Shown here in pieces: positions 17,775-26,079 of a DNA stretch of 64,000 bases. Position 1 is the stretch's first letter. Every line of letters begins with the position of its first letter. Under the pieces are notes generated by a model. That model did not search any database and was not told the DNA's origin. It was given only the letters and a program-made list of their open reading frames with translations. Made by a program: the position numbers and the translations under genes. The stretch comes from Sinorhizobium sp. B11. GTDB taxonomy: Bacteria > Pseudomonadota > Alphaproteobacteria > Rhizobiales > Rhizobiaceae. The stretch is from contig CP091033.1 of assembly GCA_039725955.1 (NCBI GenBank), forward strand, positions 682,001 through 746,000, in the 5' to 3' direction.

Positions 17775-18935
17775 TCAGTTCCTCGGGCGCACGGTTACCG
17801 TTGGCACCACGGACATGCCGGGACCGATGGCCACGTCCTTCGGCCAGTTGTCGACGACGATCTTGACGGGCACGCGCTGTGTGACCTTGACATAGTTGCC
17901 GGTCGCGTTTTCAGCCGGAAGCAGTGAAAAGGCAGTGCCCGAACCGGGCTGGACGGAATCGACACGGCCGCGAAGCACATGATCTGGATAGGCGTCGATC
18001 GTCACATCGACGGGCTGGCCCGGCCGCATGTCCGTCAGCTGGGTTTCCTTGAAATTGGCCGTCACCCAGATCTCGTCGGGCACGAACATGGAGACTGCCT
18101 GCCCAGCCTGGACATATTGCCCTTTCGAGCCACTGAGTTTGACGACACGGCCGGGCTGCGCGGCCGTGATCGTCGTGTAGCTCAGATTCTGTTCCGCCGC
18201 TTCAACCTGGGCTTCCGCCTGACGCAGATTGGCGACGGCGCTGGCCCGTTGCGCTTCGGCAGCTGCCTTGTTCTTGACCGCCGAGGTGACGCTTGCCTGC
18301 GCTTGAGCGGTACTTGCTCTGTTTTGCCTCAATGTTGATGCTGCCTGCTGTGCGGCCTGTTCCGAACCGGCGCCGCTTTTGACCAGCTGCTGCTGCCGGT
18401 CGTTTTCATCCTGTGCATATTGAAGGGCCGCTTCTGCAGAGGTTTGCTGTGCCTTGGCCTCGTCGATCGCTGCGGCTGCCGCTGCAATCTGCGCTTCGGC
18501 GTTGGAGATCGCTGCCTTTGCGACACCGACCTGGCCGTGGGCCTGATCCAGTGCGATCTGATAGTCGCGGGGGTCGATCTTGACGATGATCGCGCCGGCG
18601 TCGACATGCTTGTTATCGGAGACGGGAACATCCGAGACATAACCCGATACCTTGGCAGCGACCGAGAAGCTGCGGGCATCGACAAAGGCATCGTCCGTTG
18701 TTTCATAGGGATGGAAATAGATAAGCCAGATGAAATAGCCGACGGCAGCAAGAACGATCAGGGCAAGAACGATAAGTATGGTCGCTATCGGATGGCGCCG
18801 GATAATGGAGGGACGCTTCTCAGCTTCCGTTTCGTTCTTGACCTCCCGGTCCGGTGCTTCGTTTTTTGCAGGACCGGAGGACTGATCTTGCCCGGCGGCG
18901 GCGCGCTGGTTCTGGGGCACGGCAATGTCTTTCAT
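17775..18935 (-). CDS. HlyD/EmrA-family membrane fusion protein
   Basis: The periplasmic adaptor of the efflux pair, about 386 aa. A polar N-terminus precedes one membrane anchor (TILIVLALIVLAAVGYFIWL). The lipoyl-like motif (YETTDDAFVDARSFSVAAKV), a long Ala/Gln-rich coiled coil and the beta-barrel part (YTTITAAQPGRVVKLSG; WVTANFKETQL) follow. I prefer the ATG at 18935, which has AGG eight bases upstream. The ATG at 18965 would add ten residues. Confidence 0.92.
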   Translation of the reverse strand: MKDIAVPQNQRAAAGQDQSSGPAKNEAPDREVKNETEAEKRPSIIRRHPIATILIVLALIVLAAVGYFIWLIYFHPYETTDDAFVDARSFSVAAKVSGYVSDVPVSDNKHVDAGAIIVKIDPRDYQIALDQAHGQVGVAKAAISNAEAQIAAAAAAIDEAKAQQTSAEAALQYAQDENDRQQQLVKSGAGSEQAAQQAASTLRQNRASTAQAQASVTSAVKNKAAAEAQRASAVANLRQAEAQVEAAEQNLSYTTITAAQPGRVVKLSGSKGQYVQAGQAVSMFVPDEIWVTANFKETQLTDMRPGQPVDVTIDAYPDHVLRGRVDSVQPGSGTAFSLLPAENATGNYVKVTQRVPVKIVVDNWPKDVAIGPGMSVVPTVTVRPRN

Positions 18936-19079
18936 TATGAAAACCTGAAACCAACGCCGGATCATCGGCTTCGGTTCCGGTCAAAATGCCGCAAGACCTC
19001 CTAGAGCAACTGTAGCTGAGGAACAATTCCAGGTGGCGAAGGTTAAGCCAACGCCGGGCGACCTCTATGGATCAAGAAC

Positions 19080-19523
19080 ATGACCTATTCCACCACACGC
19101 GCCTACACTTCGATCGTGGCGCCACCTCTACGCTCGATCCCGCTTCATTTTTCAGCCGGCTGCTTTATCGGGGCACTGCTGACGGACATCACCTATTGGC
19201 GAACGGCAGAGATGATGTGGACCAATTTTTCCGCCTGGCTCCTGGCATCGGGACTGTTGCTCGGTGGACTGGCCGCCCTCGCCGCGCTCGTTGACATCTT
19301 CATCGGCCGGCTGCCGCTACGCGGCGTGGGATGGCTTTATGTCATCGGCAACATCGCAACTTTCCTGGTGTCGCTGTTCAACGCCTTCATTCATAGCCGC
19401 GATGCCTGGACATCCGTCGTGCCGACAGGGCTGATGCTGTCGGTCGCTGCAACCGCGCTGATCGTCATCAATGCCTGTCTCGGCTGGGTTGTTCTGCGCC
19501 AGCACATCGGAGGGCTCGAATGA
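19080..19523 (+). CDS. DUF2231-family membrane protein
   Basis: A 147-aa protein with four hydrophobic segments and the DUF2231 pattern: an N-terminal PLHFSAGCFIGALLTDITYW, then FSAWLLASGLLLGGLAALAA and a helix-rich C-terminus. The family is an uncharacterised membrane group, sometimes suggested to work with haem or electron-transfer partners. Its last four bases overlap the start of a periplasmic sorbosone-dehydrogenase-like lipoprotein gene, so the two are co-translated and probably act together. The start has only a weak ribosome site. Confidence 0.82.
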   Translation: MTYSTTRAYTSIVAPPLRSIPLHFSAGCFIGALLTDITYWRTAEMMWTNFSAWLLASGLLLGGLAALAALVDIFIGRLPLRGVGWLYVIGNIATFLVSLFNAFIHSRDAWTSVVPTGLMLSVAATALIVINACLGWVVLRQHIGGLE

Positions 19524-20860
19524 TGACCCGGTCTTTTGCCCCTTCCGGCGCTTTGGCCTTGTTTCTTATGTGCGGCAGCTGCGTGCTTACGGCCTGCAGT
19601 GACAATGAACCGAATCCGACAAGCGAAATCGGCCCAGGTCCAAAGCTGCCGGAGCAGTCGCAATATCTCGTCCCACCGATGCATGTCGCTTCGGTCATCG
19701 GATGGAAGGAAGGCGAAACGCCGAAGGTCGCGGACGGGCTGCGGATCAAGGCGCTGGCAACGGATCTGAAGCATCCGCGCTCGGTCTATGTGCTACCGAA
19801 TGGTGACGTCCTGGCAGTCGAGTCCATTGCGCCTCCGGCTGCATCGATCAAGCGGCCCAAGGATCTTATCATGGGCTGGATCGAATCCATGGCGACCTCG
19901 GGCGGTGGTTCCAGCAACGAGGGCAGCAATCGCATTACGCTGCTGCGCGACGCCGATGGAGATGGTATTGCCGAGGTCAAGGACATCTTCCTCGACCATC
20001 TCAATTCGCCCTTTGGCGTGGCCCTCGTCGGCAACGATCTCTATGTCGCCGATACCGATGCCATCAGGCGTTATCCCTATCAGCAAGGCGAGACGAAGAT
20101 CACCGAACCCGGCGTCGTGCTGACCGAGCTCCCCGGCGGGCCGATCGACCATCACTGGACGAAGAGCCTCCTCGCCAGCGAAGACGGCAACACGCTCTAT
20201 GTCGGCGTTGGTTCGAACAGCAATATCACTGAAAATGGCATCGAGGCAGAGAAGAACCGCGCCGCCATTCTGCAGGTCGACCGCCAGACTGGCAGATTCA
20301 GGATATTCGCCGATGGGCTGCGCAATCCCAATGGCCTCAGTTGGGAGCCACAGACCCATATGCTCTGGACGGTCGTCAATGAAAGGGATGAACTTGGCCC
20401 CAATCTTGTTCCCGATTACATGACATCGGTCAGGGATGGTGGCTTCTATGGCTGGCCATACAGCTATTACGGCCAGAATATCGATCCGCGTGTCATGCCG
20501 CAGAGGCCGGATCTCGTGGCCAAGGCGATTGCCCCCGATTATTCACTGAGCTCGCATGTCGCACCGCTCGGCATGGCCTTTTATACGGCTGACAACCTCC
20601 CGGCCGAATATCGAGGCGGTGCTTTCGTCGGCGAGCATGGAAGCTGGAACCGCCACGAATTCAATGGCTACAAGGTCGTTTTCGTGCCTTTCCAGAATGG
20701 CAAGCCGAGCGGCAATCCGCAGGACATCGTCACCGGCTTTCTTCAAGGGGAGGACCAGGCACATGGCAGGCCCGTCGGCCTTGCCGTCGACAGATCCGGC
20801 GGGCTGCTGATTGCCGATGATGTCGGCAACACCGTCTGGCGTGTGACTGCAGCAAAGTAG
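19520..20860 (+). CDS. Sorbosone dehydrogenase-family (PQQ-type beta-propeller) lipoprotein
   Basis: A 446-aa exported protein. The signal peptide ends in the lipobox LTAC, so it is predicted to be lipid-anchored. The mature part is a beta-propeller of the glucose/sorbosone dehydrogenase family, which uses PQQ or related quinones. Diagnostic segments are LKHPRSVYVLPNGDVLAVE, LNSPFGVALVGNDLYVADT, DGLRNPNGLSWEPQTHMLWT, DGGFYGWPYSYYG and FVGEHGSWNRHEFNGYKVV. It may oxidise a sugar in the periplasm and pass electrons to the membrane, possibly through the DUF2231 protein. That partnership is inferred from the four-base overlap. Confidence 0.88.
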   Translation: MMTRSFAPSGALALFLMCGSCVLTACSDNEPNPTSEIGPGPKLPEQSQYLVPPMHVASVIGWKEGETPKVADGLRIKALATDLKHPRSVYVLPNGDVLAVESIAPPAASIKRPKDLIMGWIESMATSGGGSSNEGSNRITLLRDADGDGIAEVKDIFLDHLNSPFGVALVGNDLYVADTDAIRRYPYQQGETKITEPGVVLTELPGGPIDHHWTKSLLASEDGNTLYVGVGSNSNITENGIEAEKNRAAILQVDRQTGRFRIFADGLRNPNGLSWEPQTHMLWTVVNERDELGPNLVPDYMTSVRDGGFYGWPYSYYGQNIDPRVMPQRPDLVAKAIAPDYSLSSHVAPLGMAFYTADNLPAEYRGGAFVGEHGSWNRHEFNGYKVVFVPFQNGKPSGNPQDIVTGFLQGEDQAHGRPVGLAVDRSGGLLIADDVGNTVWRVTAAK

Positions 20861-21167
20861 GTCGCCGAATAAACCTTTTCTCTCGGGGGCGGCCTTGCCG
20901 TTCACAAGGCTGGCGATATCCGAAAATGCTCTCGCGCATTTCGGCGGGACAGGAGGTAATACGGTCTTGCGAAGACGGTCCAGGATATCGCAAGTCGTTC
21001 GACTGACATCTCGAAGCGGCGGTCGGTTGTGTCAAATTTAAATGCTGGCAAATAGACTGCCAGCTATGGTCCTGCCGCATGCACTGTCTTGCATGTCATG
21101 TCAGGGGCGCAAGTTTGGCACGTTCGATCAGTTATTCACCGGCTATCCGGCTTGATTCAGGGTGGGG
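20861..21167. other. Intergenic region with no recognised feature
   Basis: The 307 bases between two convergent genes contain no gene I can support, no clear Rho-independent terminator and no recognised repeat. Confidence 0.5.
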
Positions 21168-21401
21168 TCAATCCAGCCATTCGTTTGAAAAGGCGAGGCT
21201 TGCAACGGAAATTGGCCGCTCTCCGGACCGGACCGTCAACGATATGATCGTTCTCTCTCCGGCTGGCAGTTCATCACGTGCGATATCCACCAGGATTCGT
21301 GCCATTTCCCTGAGTACCTCGGCCCGCGACTCAAGTTCCGTTCCCTCATTGTCCCGGATCGGGCCGTCACCATTGTGAAGGTCAAAAAAATATCGGGCCA
21401 T
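21168..21401 (-). CDS. DUF6894-family small protein
   Basis: A 77-aa cytoplasmic protein with the DUF6894 pattern. It begins ARYFFDLHNGDGPIRDNEG and continues with an acidic helix (ESRAEVLREMARILVDIARD). Proteins of this family are common in Rhizobiales, often in several copies, and have no known function. It is divergent from a Crp/Fnr regulator gene, about 120 bases away, and may be controlled by it, although I see no clear FNR-type box. Confidence 0.8.
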   Translation of the reverse strand: MARYFFDLHNGDGPIRDNEGTELESRAEVLREMARILVDIARDELPAGERTIISLTVRSGERPISVASLAFSNEWLD

Positions 21402-21520
21402 CTGCTCCCACCATCAGAATATTTCACCATGAAGTGCCGGCTCTCGAATTTGTTCCCTTTTTCTACCCTGTTGGAATATAATCTGTTTTCAGTCGCCGCC
21501 TTAGATAGCGGGAGCCGTTC

Positions 21521-22240
21521 GTGATCGAGCCGCTCCTTCTCAATCTTGAAAGTCACGATGTCCTCTCTGCTGCCGAAATCGAGCTCTTGCGCTCTATTTT
21601 CGGTCGCGAAAGATCCGTGGCCGCGGGCGAAGACCTCGTCTCCGAAGGAAGCCGACCCAATCATTCCACGCTGCTCCTCGACGGATTTGCCGCCAGGTAC
21701 AAGGTTTTGGAGGACGGCACCCGGCAGATCACCGCGCTGCAAGTAGCCGGCGATTTCGTCGATCTTCATGCCTTTCCGCTGAAGGTCATGGACCACGGCA
21801 TTCTCGCGATTTCGAATTGCCGTGTTGCATCGGTGGATCACCAGGAACTCAAGGCGATAACCGAGACCAATCCGCATCTGACAAGGCTGCTATGGCTTGA
21901 TACGCTTGTAGACGGCGCGGTGCACCGCGAATGGATTGTTGCGATGGGCCGTCGCTCGAAGAAGGCGCATATCGCCCATCTTATCTGCGAGCTCTATGTT
22001 CGGTTGCGAACGGTACACAGAACGAATGGGCCGAGCTTTCAGCTGCCATTGACACAGAACGCCATGGCGGATGTTCTGGGCGTTTCCCTCGTTCATCTGA
22101 ACAAGACGCTGCAATCGCTGCGGAAGGAGAAGGCCTTCACCTGGGAGGGCAGAGTGATTACCATCATCGACTGGGACAAGCTGCAGAAGATTGCCGGCTT
22201 TGACGCCGGCTATTTGTCGCTGTCAATCGAAGCGCGGTAG
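21521..22240 (+). CDS. Crp/Fnr-family transcriptional regulator
   Basis: A 239-aa regulator. The N-terminal cyclic-nucleotide-binding-like beta-roll includes GEDLVSEGSRPNHSTLLLDG. The C-terminal winged helix-turn-helix reads LPLTQNAMADVLGVSLVHLN. There is no N-terminal cysteine cluster, so it is not an iron-sulphur oxygen sensor. The start is a GTG. Rhizobial genomes carry many such proteins, and the effector here is unknown. The neighbours are small unknown proteins (DUF6894 upstream, a 73-aa protein downstream), typical of stress-responsive regions. Confidence 0.88.
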   Translation: MIEPLLLNLESHDVLSAAEIELLRSIFGRERSVAAGEDLVSEGSRPNHSTLLLDGFAARYKVLEDGTRQITALQVAGDFVDLHAFPLKVMDHGILAISNCRVASVDHQELKAITETNPHLTRLLWLDTLVDGAVHREWIVAMGRRSKKAHIAHLICELYVRLRTVHRTNGPSFQLPLTQNAMADVLGVSLVHLNKTLQSLRKEKAFTWEGRVITIIDWDKLQKIAGFDAGYLSLSIEAR

Positions 22241-22286
22241 AAATGTCTTTATTGACGACGTGTCAGGTCCAACATGGGAACGCATC

Positions 22287-22508
22287 ATGATCAGCCGCCA
22301 TATCAAACCTCGCGACGAAGCGTTGACGTCGGATGATCTCGCCACATGCCAGAAAGTGCTGGATATTGTGAAGGCCGAATTCGGGCTTGCTGATGACGAT
22401 GAGGAAGTGAGCCGCTCGGCTGCCATCATCATCGAACTCTACCGCCAGGGCGTTCACGACGAGGAACAACTGAAGACGTTGGTCTTTGCGACGCGCGGCA
22501 AGATCTGA
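22287..22508 (+). CDS. Conserved-looking small acidic helical protein
   Basis: A 73-aa protein with start MISRHIKPRDEALTSDDL. The rest is helical and acidic, ending LKTLVFATRGKI. The spacing VSRSAAIIIELYRQGVHDEE resembles short rhizobial proteins that lack a Pfam name. The frame extends upstream into the Crp/Fnr gene, but the ATG at 22287 is the first reasonable start. It lies 46 bases after the regulator and may be co-transcribed. Function unknown. Confidence 0.65.
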   Translation: MISRHIKPRDEALTSDDLATCQKVLDIVKAEFGLADDDEEVSRSAAIIIELYRQGVHDEEQLKTLVFATRGKI

Positions 22509-22649
22509 GGCCGGCACGTCTTCAATGTGGATGGATAGATCTGGTTTGCCATCCGCCCAAATCCTACCTTTATGGCGCGACATAGGCGCCTACTTTTGTG
22601 ATTGAAGCCCGCAGGTGCTGTTGCCAACCCGCCCGCATCAGGAGGTCTT

Positions 22650-22952
22650 ATGAGAAGTTTGATTTTAGCGGCTGCCCTCTTGCTCCCTACGGCTGCCTTT
22701 GCGCTGGACGCCGTAGAGGTCAACGCGCGCGACCATTCCTGCCGCGAGCTTGCACAAATTATCCAGCAGAAAAAGGCCGTGTTCGTTCGCATGGGCCTTG
22801 GAGGCCGGAGCTTCCGTTCCCCGCCGGCGCGATGCCAGTTGGGCGACAAATACAGCGTGGCCAGAGTGCGCGCAGCTAACGGGGAAATGTGCGTGCTCGA
22901 CTACGAGTGCGTTTACGACCCGCAATCCTTCTACAACCGCATTCCCAAATAG
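22650..22952 (+). CDS. Small secreted cysteine-containing protein, unknown
   Basis: A 100-aa exported protein. The ATG at 22650 has GGAGG four bases upstream and begins a short signal peptide (RSLILAAALLLPTAAFA). The mature domain of about 80 residues has four cysteines (HSCREL, PPARCQLGD, MCVLDYECVYD), suggesting two disulphides in the periplasm. I do not recognise the family. It converges on a DUF6074 gene six bases away. Confidence 0.75.
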   Translation: MRSLILAAALLLPTAAFALDAVEVNARDHSCRELAQIIQQKKAVFVRMGLGGRSFRSPPARCQLGDKYSVARVRAANGEMCVLDYECVYDPQSFYNRIPK

Positions 22953-22958
22953 TGCTTT

Positions 22959-23201
22959 TTATCGCTCTGCCGCGGCTGCGTAGACGACCTGAAGCTCCAT
23001 CTGTACCGCATCCATGAACAGGGCGGCCTGCCGCGAGAGTTCAGCATCGCTGCAGCCCTGTTCTCTCAGATTGGCTGCGAACCCGGCCATCTCCGTCCGC
23101 CAGAAGCGGTTGGCGGCCTCGCCGTGAAGGTTCTGAAGGGCCTCGGCACAGCGTCTGATATCGGCTGTGCGTCGGTCGGCGGGAAACTGCAGAAGCGGCA
23201 T
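22959..23201 (-). CDS. DUF6074-family protein
   Basis: An 80-aa protein matching the rhizobial DUF6074 pattern: LPLLQFPADRR-like N-terminus, then RRCAEALQNLHGEAANRFWR and AELSRQAALFMDAVQMELQ. The function is unknown. GGAG lies six bases before the ATG. A reading frame without a standard start codon ends ten bases upstream and may once have been co-translated with it. Confidence 0.82.
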   Translation of the reverse strand: MPLLQFPADRRTADIRRCAEALQNLHGEAANRFWRTEMAGFAANLREQGCSDAELSRQAALFMDAVQMELQVVYAAAAER

Positions 23202-23211
23202 GCTATCTCCG

Positions 23212-23388
23212 TCATTGCTGGGCGAATCGCCAAGTGTCCCGCAGAATGGCTATGAGTTCTTCACAAGTGGTGAAGCCGATCGCGGAGACATGACTCCTCA
23301 GATACTGCTCGATTATCGCATGGCACCCGACATCACTGAAAATTGACAGGATGCAATCTGGCGGCAGTCGCGGCCACGCCAGGCTATG
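23212..23388 (-). pseudogene. Possible small gene lacking a standard start codon
   Basis: On the minus strand a 58-codon open frame runs from just after a TAA (23389-23391) to a TGA at 23212-23214. Its translation has protein-like composition (WPRLPPDCILSIFSDVGCHA, then TCEELIAILRDTWRFAQQ) and it stops ten bases before the DUF6074 start, as operon partners do. It contains no in-frame ATG, GTG or TTG; only CTG, ATT and ATC codons could start it. It may be a decayed gene, use a rare start, or be chance. Confidence 0.35.
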
Positions 23389-23423
23389 TTAGAGTTCTCG
23401 ACATAACGCAGTGATGGGAAGTG

Positions 23424-24206
23424 ATGATGCTGACGACACTTGCGATACTCGCGAGCCTGTCCGGCGCTGCCGCCACGATCGCGCAATCAAGCCAAGACGA
23501 AGTCGACGTCGAGTTGGTGCTGGCCGTCGATACGTCGCGCTCGATGGACTATGAAGAGGTCCGCATCCAGCGCGAGGGCTATGTGGAGGCGCTGCGGCAT
23601 AAGGAATTCCTCGACGCTGTGAAAGGAGGGCTGACCGGGCGGATCGCCGTCAGCTATTTTGAATGGGCCGGGTATGTCGTGCCCGGTTCCGTTATCGACT
23701 GGCAGGTGATCGAGACGGAAAAGGATGCGATGGATTTTGCCGACAAATTGGAGGCGCGGCCGATTGCCACCCAGCGCCGCACATCCATATCCGCAGCGAT
23801 CGTTCAAGGCGCAACGATGCTTGCGGCGAGCCCCTTTAAAGGAAATCGTGAGGTGATCGACGTTTCCGGCGACGGTCCCAACAATTCCGGCGATCCCGTC
23901 ACACCCGCACGCGATGCTGCTTTGAAGGCGGGCATCATCATCAATGGACTGGCCATCATGTTGCGGCCATCTGACGTGCCCGAAGGGCTCGACAAATATT
24001 ACGGTGATTGCGTGATCGGCGGCCCCGGCTCCTTCGTTCTGCCGGTGCACAAGATCGAGGATTTCGCCGTTGCCGTCCGCCGGAAGCTCGTCTGGGAAGT
24101 AAGCGGACTCGAGCCACCAGCACAGATCCGCAGAATTGCCATGAACCAGCCGACCACGGATTGCCTTGTTGGCGAAAAGCTTTGGCAGAATTTCTTCGAC
24201 CGCTAG
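23424..24206 (+). CDS. DUF1194 protein, VWA-like, exported
   Basis: An exported protein of about 260 aa. A short signal peptide (about residues 1-22, cleaved near TIAQSS) precedes a von Willebrand A-like fold. The MIDAS metal motif is VDTSRSM (DxSxS), followed by the DUF1194 core and VIDVSGDGPNNSGDPVTPAR. The frame opens at a GTG (23421), but the ATGs at 23424 and 23427 follow GGGAAG and are more likely. DUF1194 proteins are widespread in alphaproteobacteria, probably periplasmic protein-protein interaction modules. No partner gene is evident. Confidence 0.85.
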   Translation: MMLTTLAILASLSGAAATIAQSSQDEVDVELVLAVDTSRSMDYEEVRIQREGYVEALRHKEFLDAVKGGLTGRIAVSYFEWAGYVVPGSVIDWQVIETEKDAMDFADKLEARPIATQRRTSISAAIVQGATMLAASPFKGNREVIDVSGDGPNNSGDPVTPARDAALKAGIIINGLAIMLRPSDVPEGLDKYYGDCVIGGPGSFVLPVHKIEDFAVAVRRKLVWEVSGLEPPAQIRRIAMNQPTTDCLVGEKLWQNFFDR

Positions 24207-24222
24207 TCGCTCACTCCGCAGA

Positions 24223-25143
24223 TCATCGCGACGCCTGCAGTTTTGTGGCCTGGTTCAGCCGCGGCAGAACTTCCCGTGCGATAGTCTCGAGATCTGTGAG
24301 AGCCTTGCGCCCATTGACCAGCAGGTTGAACGCGACGTGGTGAACGCCGAGATTGCGCAGGGCTCGGAGTGCGGCGAGCAATCCTTCTGGTCCGGTTCGA
24401 TATCCGAGTGCGATCTCGTCGACATGGTCTGATGAGGCATCCACAAGATCGAGGGCCATCGCCTGACCCATACCGCGGAATTCGGTGGTCGTGCGCTGCA
24501 CCGCTCCATGCCACAGCGCTATCCGATCTTTCTGCGCGCTAAGGGGGCGGTGGTAGGTCATCCAGGCGCCGGCGTTTCTGGCGATCCATTCGAGCGATTG
24601 CGAGGACGAACCGACGGCCACCAGCGGCACCCGCCGCCCGCTGCGGGGGCGGATCTCGAACTGGTCCTCGCCGGTCCGTGAGCCAGCATGGCCCTCAAGC
24701 GCATCGCTGAGTACGGCCCAGTTGGACCGAAACAATTCGCGCCGGTCGTCAACATTGCGGTCGAATGCCGCAAATTCCGACGGACGGTCGCCGGAGCCAA
24801 GTCCGAGAACGAACCTGCCCGATGACAGCACTTCCATCGACAGGGCCGCTTTGGCGATATGAAGCGGATGACGCAAGGGCAGAACGATCGCGCCGGTCGC
24901 TAACGCGATCGAGCGGGTCGATGCCGCCAGTGCACCAAGCAATACCCACGGATCGGAATGACCGACGGGATCCGGATAGGTGGGACTGTTCAAGGGGACG
25001 TCGCGGACCCAGATTGCGGAGAAGCCAAGCTCATCGGCGCGACGGGCAAGCTCCAGCTGAAGGCCGAAGTCGATGTCGCCCCGTTCTCGCTCCTGCATGG
25101 GGAGTACGACACCAATTGTCAGCCGTGAATCTTCAAAGAGCAT
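24223..25143 (-). CDS. LLM-class (luciferase-like) flavin-dependent oxidoreductase
   Basis: A 306-aa TIM-barrel enzyme of the bacterial luciferase/F420-FMN reductase superfamily. Features are IGVVLPMQERERGDIDFGLQ at the N-terminus, ELGFSAIWVRDVP, IALATGAIVLPLRHP and the segment FVLGLGSGDRPSEFAAF. Members use FMNH2 or F420 to oxidise diverse substrates. The specific substrate is not evident. It converges on the DUF1194 gene with a 16-base gap and seems monocistronic. Confidence 0.9.
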   Translation of the reverse strand: MLFEDSRLTIGVVLPMQERERGDIDFGLQLELARRADELGFSAIWVRDVPLNSPTYPDPVGHSDPWVLLGALAASTRSIALATGAIVLPLRHPLHIAKAALSMEVLSSGRFVLGLGSGDRPSEFAAFDRNVDDRRELFRSNWAVLSDALEGHAGSRTGEDQFEIRPRSGRRVPLVAVGSSSQSLEWIARNAGAWMTYHRPLSAQKDRIALWHGAVQRTTTEFRGMGQAMALDLVDASSDHVDEIALGYRTGPEGLLAALRALRNLGVHHVAFNLLVNGRKALTDLETIAREVLPRLNQATKLQASR

Positions 25144-25216
25144 CGGTCATATCCAGCGCTACCTGCCTGCACTTGGGTAATGCTGACGAGCTTTGCAACA
25201 GGACGTGATGTTGCGG

Positions 25217-25528
25217 CTACCAGAGGGCGGCGGGTGCGCTTGCAAAAAACTGCTCGAGAGCGGAAGCGACCGCGGGGGCGACGGCCACGATCTCCTCGTG
25301 AGCGGCGAAGACAAGCAGCCCCAGCATTGAAATCGCCGATCCGACTTCCAGGGCAGATATCGGGTTGGCCGGGAATACTGGAAGGCTGGTCGTTAGAGTG
25401 ACAACAGATGGCCGGATCGCATTTTTTATATTGTCGTTTGCGGGATGGTGCAGGCGGAGAGGACGTGGGTATGCGAGGCGGGATTTACTGCATATTCCGG
25501 GGTAGGTTTCGCAGACTGAGCTAGACAT
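25217..25528 (-). CDS. Small hypothetical protein with a hydrophobic C-terminal half
   Basis: A 103-aa reading frame with AGGGG seven bases before its ATG. The first third is basic and contains HPANDN, a tag seen in short rhizobial proteins. The second half is hydrophobic and alanine-rich (SALEVGSAISMLGLLVFAAH). I do not recognise it. The ribosome site argues for a real gene, the lack of a known domain against. Confidence 0.5.
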   Translation of the reverse strand: MSSSVCETYPGICSKSRLAYPRPLRLHHPANDNIKNAIRPSVVTLTTSLPVFPANPISALEVGSAISMLGLLVFAAHEEIVAVAPAVASALEQFFASAPAALW

Positions 25529-25621
25529 CGATTTGCCCCTGAGCGGCTTTGAAGGATCGTGAGTTCACGTGGGGCTTCGGTGGGCCTCCTTCAACTATAC
25601 TCATGGATAGGAAACTGCCTC

Positions 25622-25645
25622 ATAAGCAGCCAATGGGCTGCTTAT
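25622..25645. repeat. Perfect inverted repeat upstream of the DUF1127 gene
   Basis: Ten-base perfect arms ATAAGCAGCC and GGCTGCTTAT flank the loop AATG, in the 254-base divergent region between the 25217-25528 gene and the DUF1127 gene. It has no adjacent T-run. It could be a regulator site or form an RNA stem in a leader. Confidence 0.5.
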
Positions 25646-25782
25646 CTATGCGTTTTATGCATGGGTGAGCTGTAGTCTGAACGCTACTCATTTTCGCGGC
25701 CCCATATTATATATTTCTCATCAAAGCGAACGAAGCGCCGCTACCTGGCAGCTGTCGCTGGACCCACGGAAAGGGGATTGCA

Positions 25783-25929
25783 ATGAGCATCGCACGCACC
25801 TTCAATAACTGGCGCAAGTATCGTCAAACGGTTGCTGAGCTTGGCCGTATGTCGAGCCGTGAACTGAACGACCTGGGTATCGCTCGTGGCGATATTCGTG
25901 ACGTCGCACGCGCGGCTACCGGCCGCTAA
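25783..25929 (+). CDS. DUF1127 small protein (YjiS/CcaF1-like)
   Basis: A 48-aa arginine-rich protein starting MSIARTFNNWRKYRQTVAEL and containing the DUF1127 core LNDLGIARGDIRDVAR. AAGGGGA lies upstream of the ATG. In Rhodobacter the DUF1127 protein CcaF1 is an RNA-binding factor encoded directly upstream of the CcsR anti-SD small RNAs. The same pairing is seen here, with a four-hairpin anti-SD RNA starting about 150 bases downstream. A Rho-independent terminator ends this gene. A similar stress role is inferred. Confidence 0.9.
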   Translation: MSIARTFNNWRKYRQTVAELGRMSSRELNDLGIARGDIRDVARAATGR

Positions 25930-25953
25930 GACCCAGTTTCCATTGATGTCAAA

Positions 25954-25986
25954 CGCGCTCGCCCCATGAAGGCGGGCGCGTTTTTT
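25954..25986 (+). terminator. Rho-independent terminator of the DUF1127 gene
   Basis: The arms CGCGCTCGCC and GGCGGGCGCG pair with one T:G wobble around a seven-base loop and are followed by six T residues. It lies 24 bases after the stop codon and separates the gene from the downstream small RNA. Confidence 0.9.
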
Positions 25987-26043
25987 GTATCATATAAGCT
26001 CTTCTTCTAACGCATAGCGCATGGCAGCTTTGCAAATATATGC

Positions 26044-26073
26044 CTAGAAGGCCGGCAGCGATCGGCCTATATT
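26044..26073 (+). promoter_or_regulatory. RpoH-like promoter of the anti-SD small RNA
   Basis: CTAGAA (26044-26049) and CCTATATT (26066-26073) are spaced like the alphaproteobacterial heat-shock sigma promoter, roughly CTTG-N17/18-CYTATnT, with one mismatch in the -35. A start near 26080 would place the first RNA hairpin at about +6. Stress induction is predicted. Confidence 0.5.
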
Positions 26074-26079
26074 CGAAGT

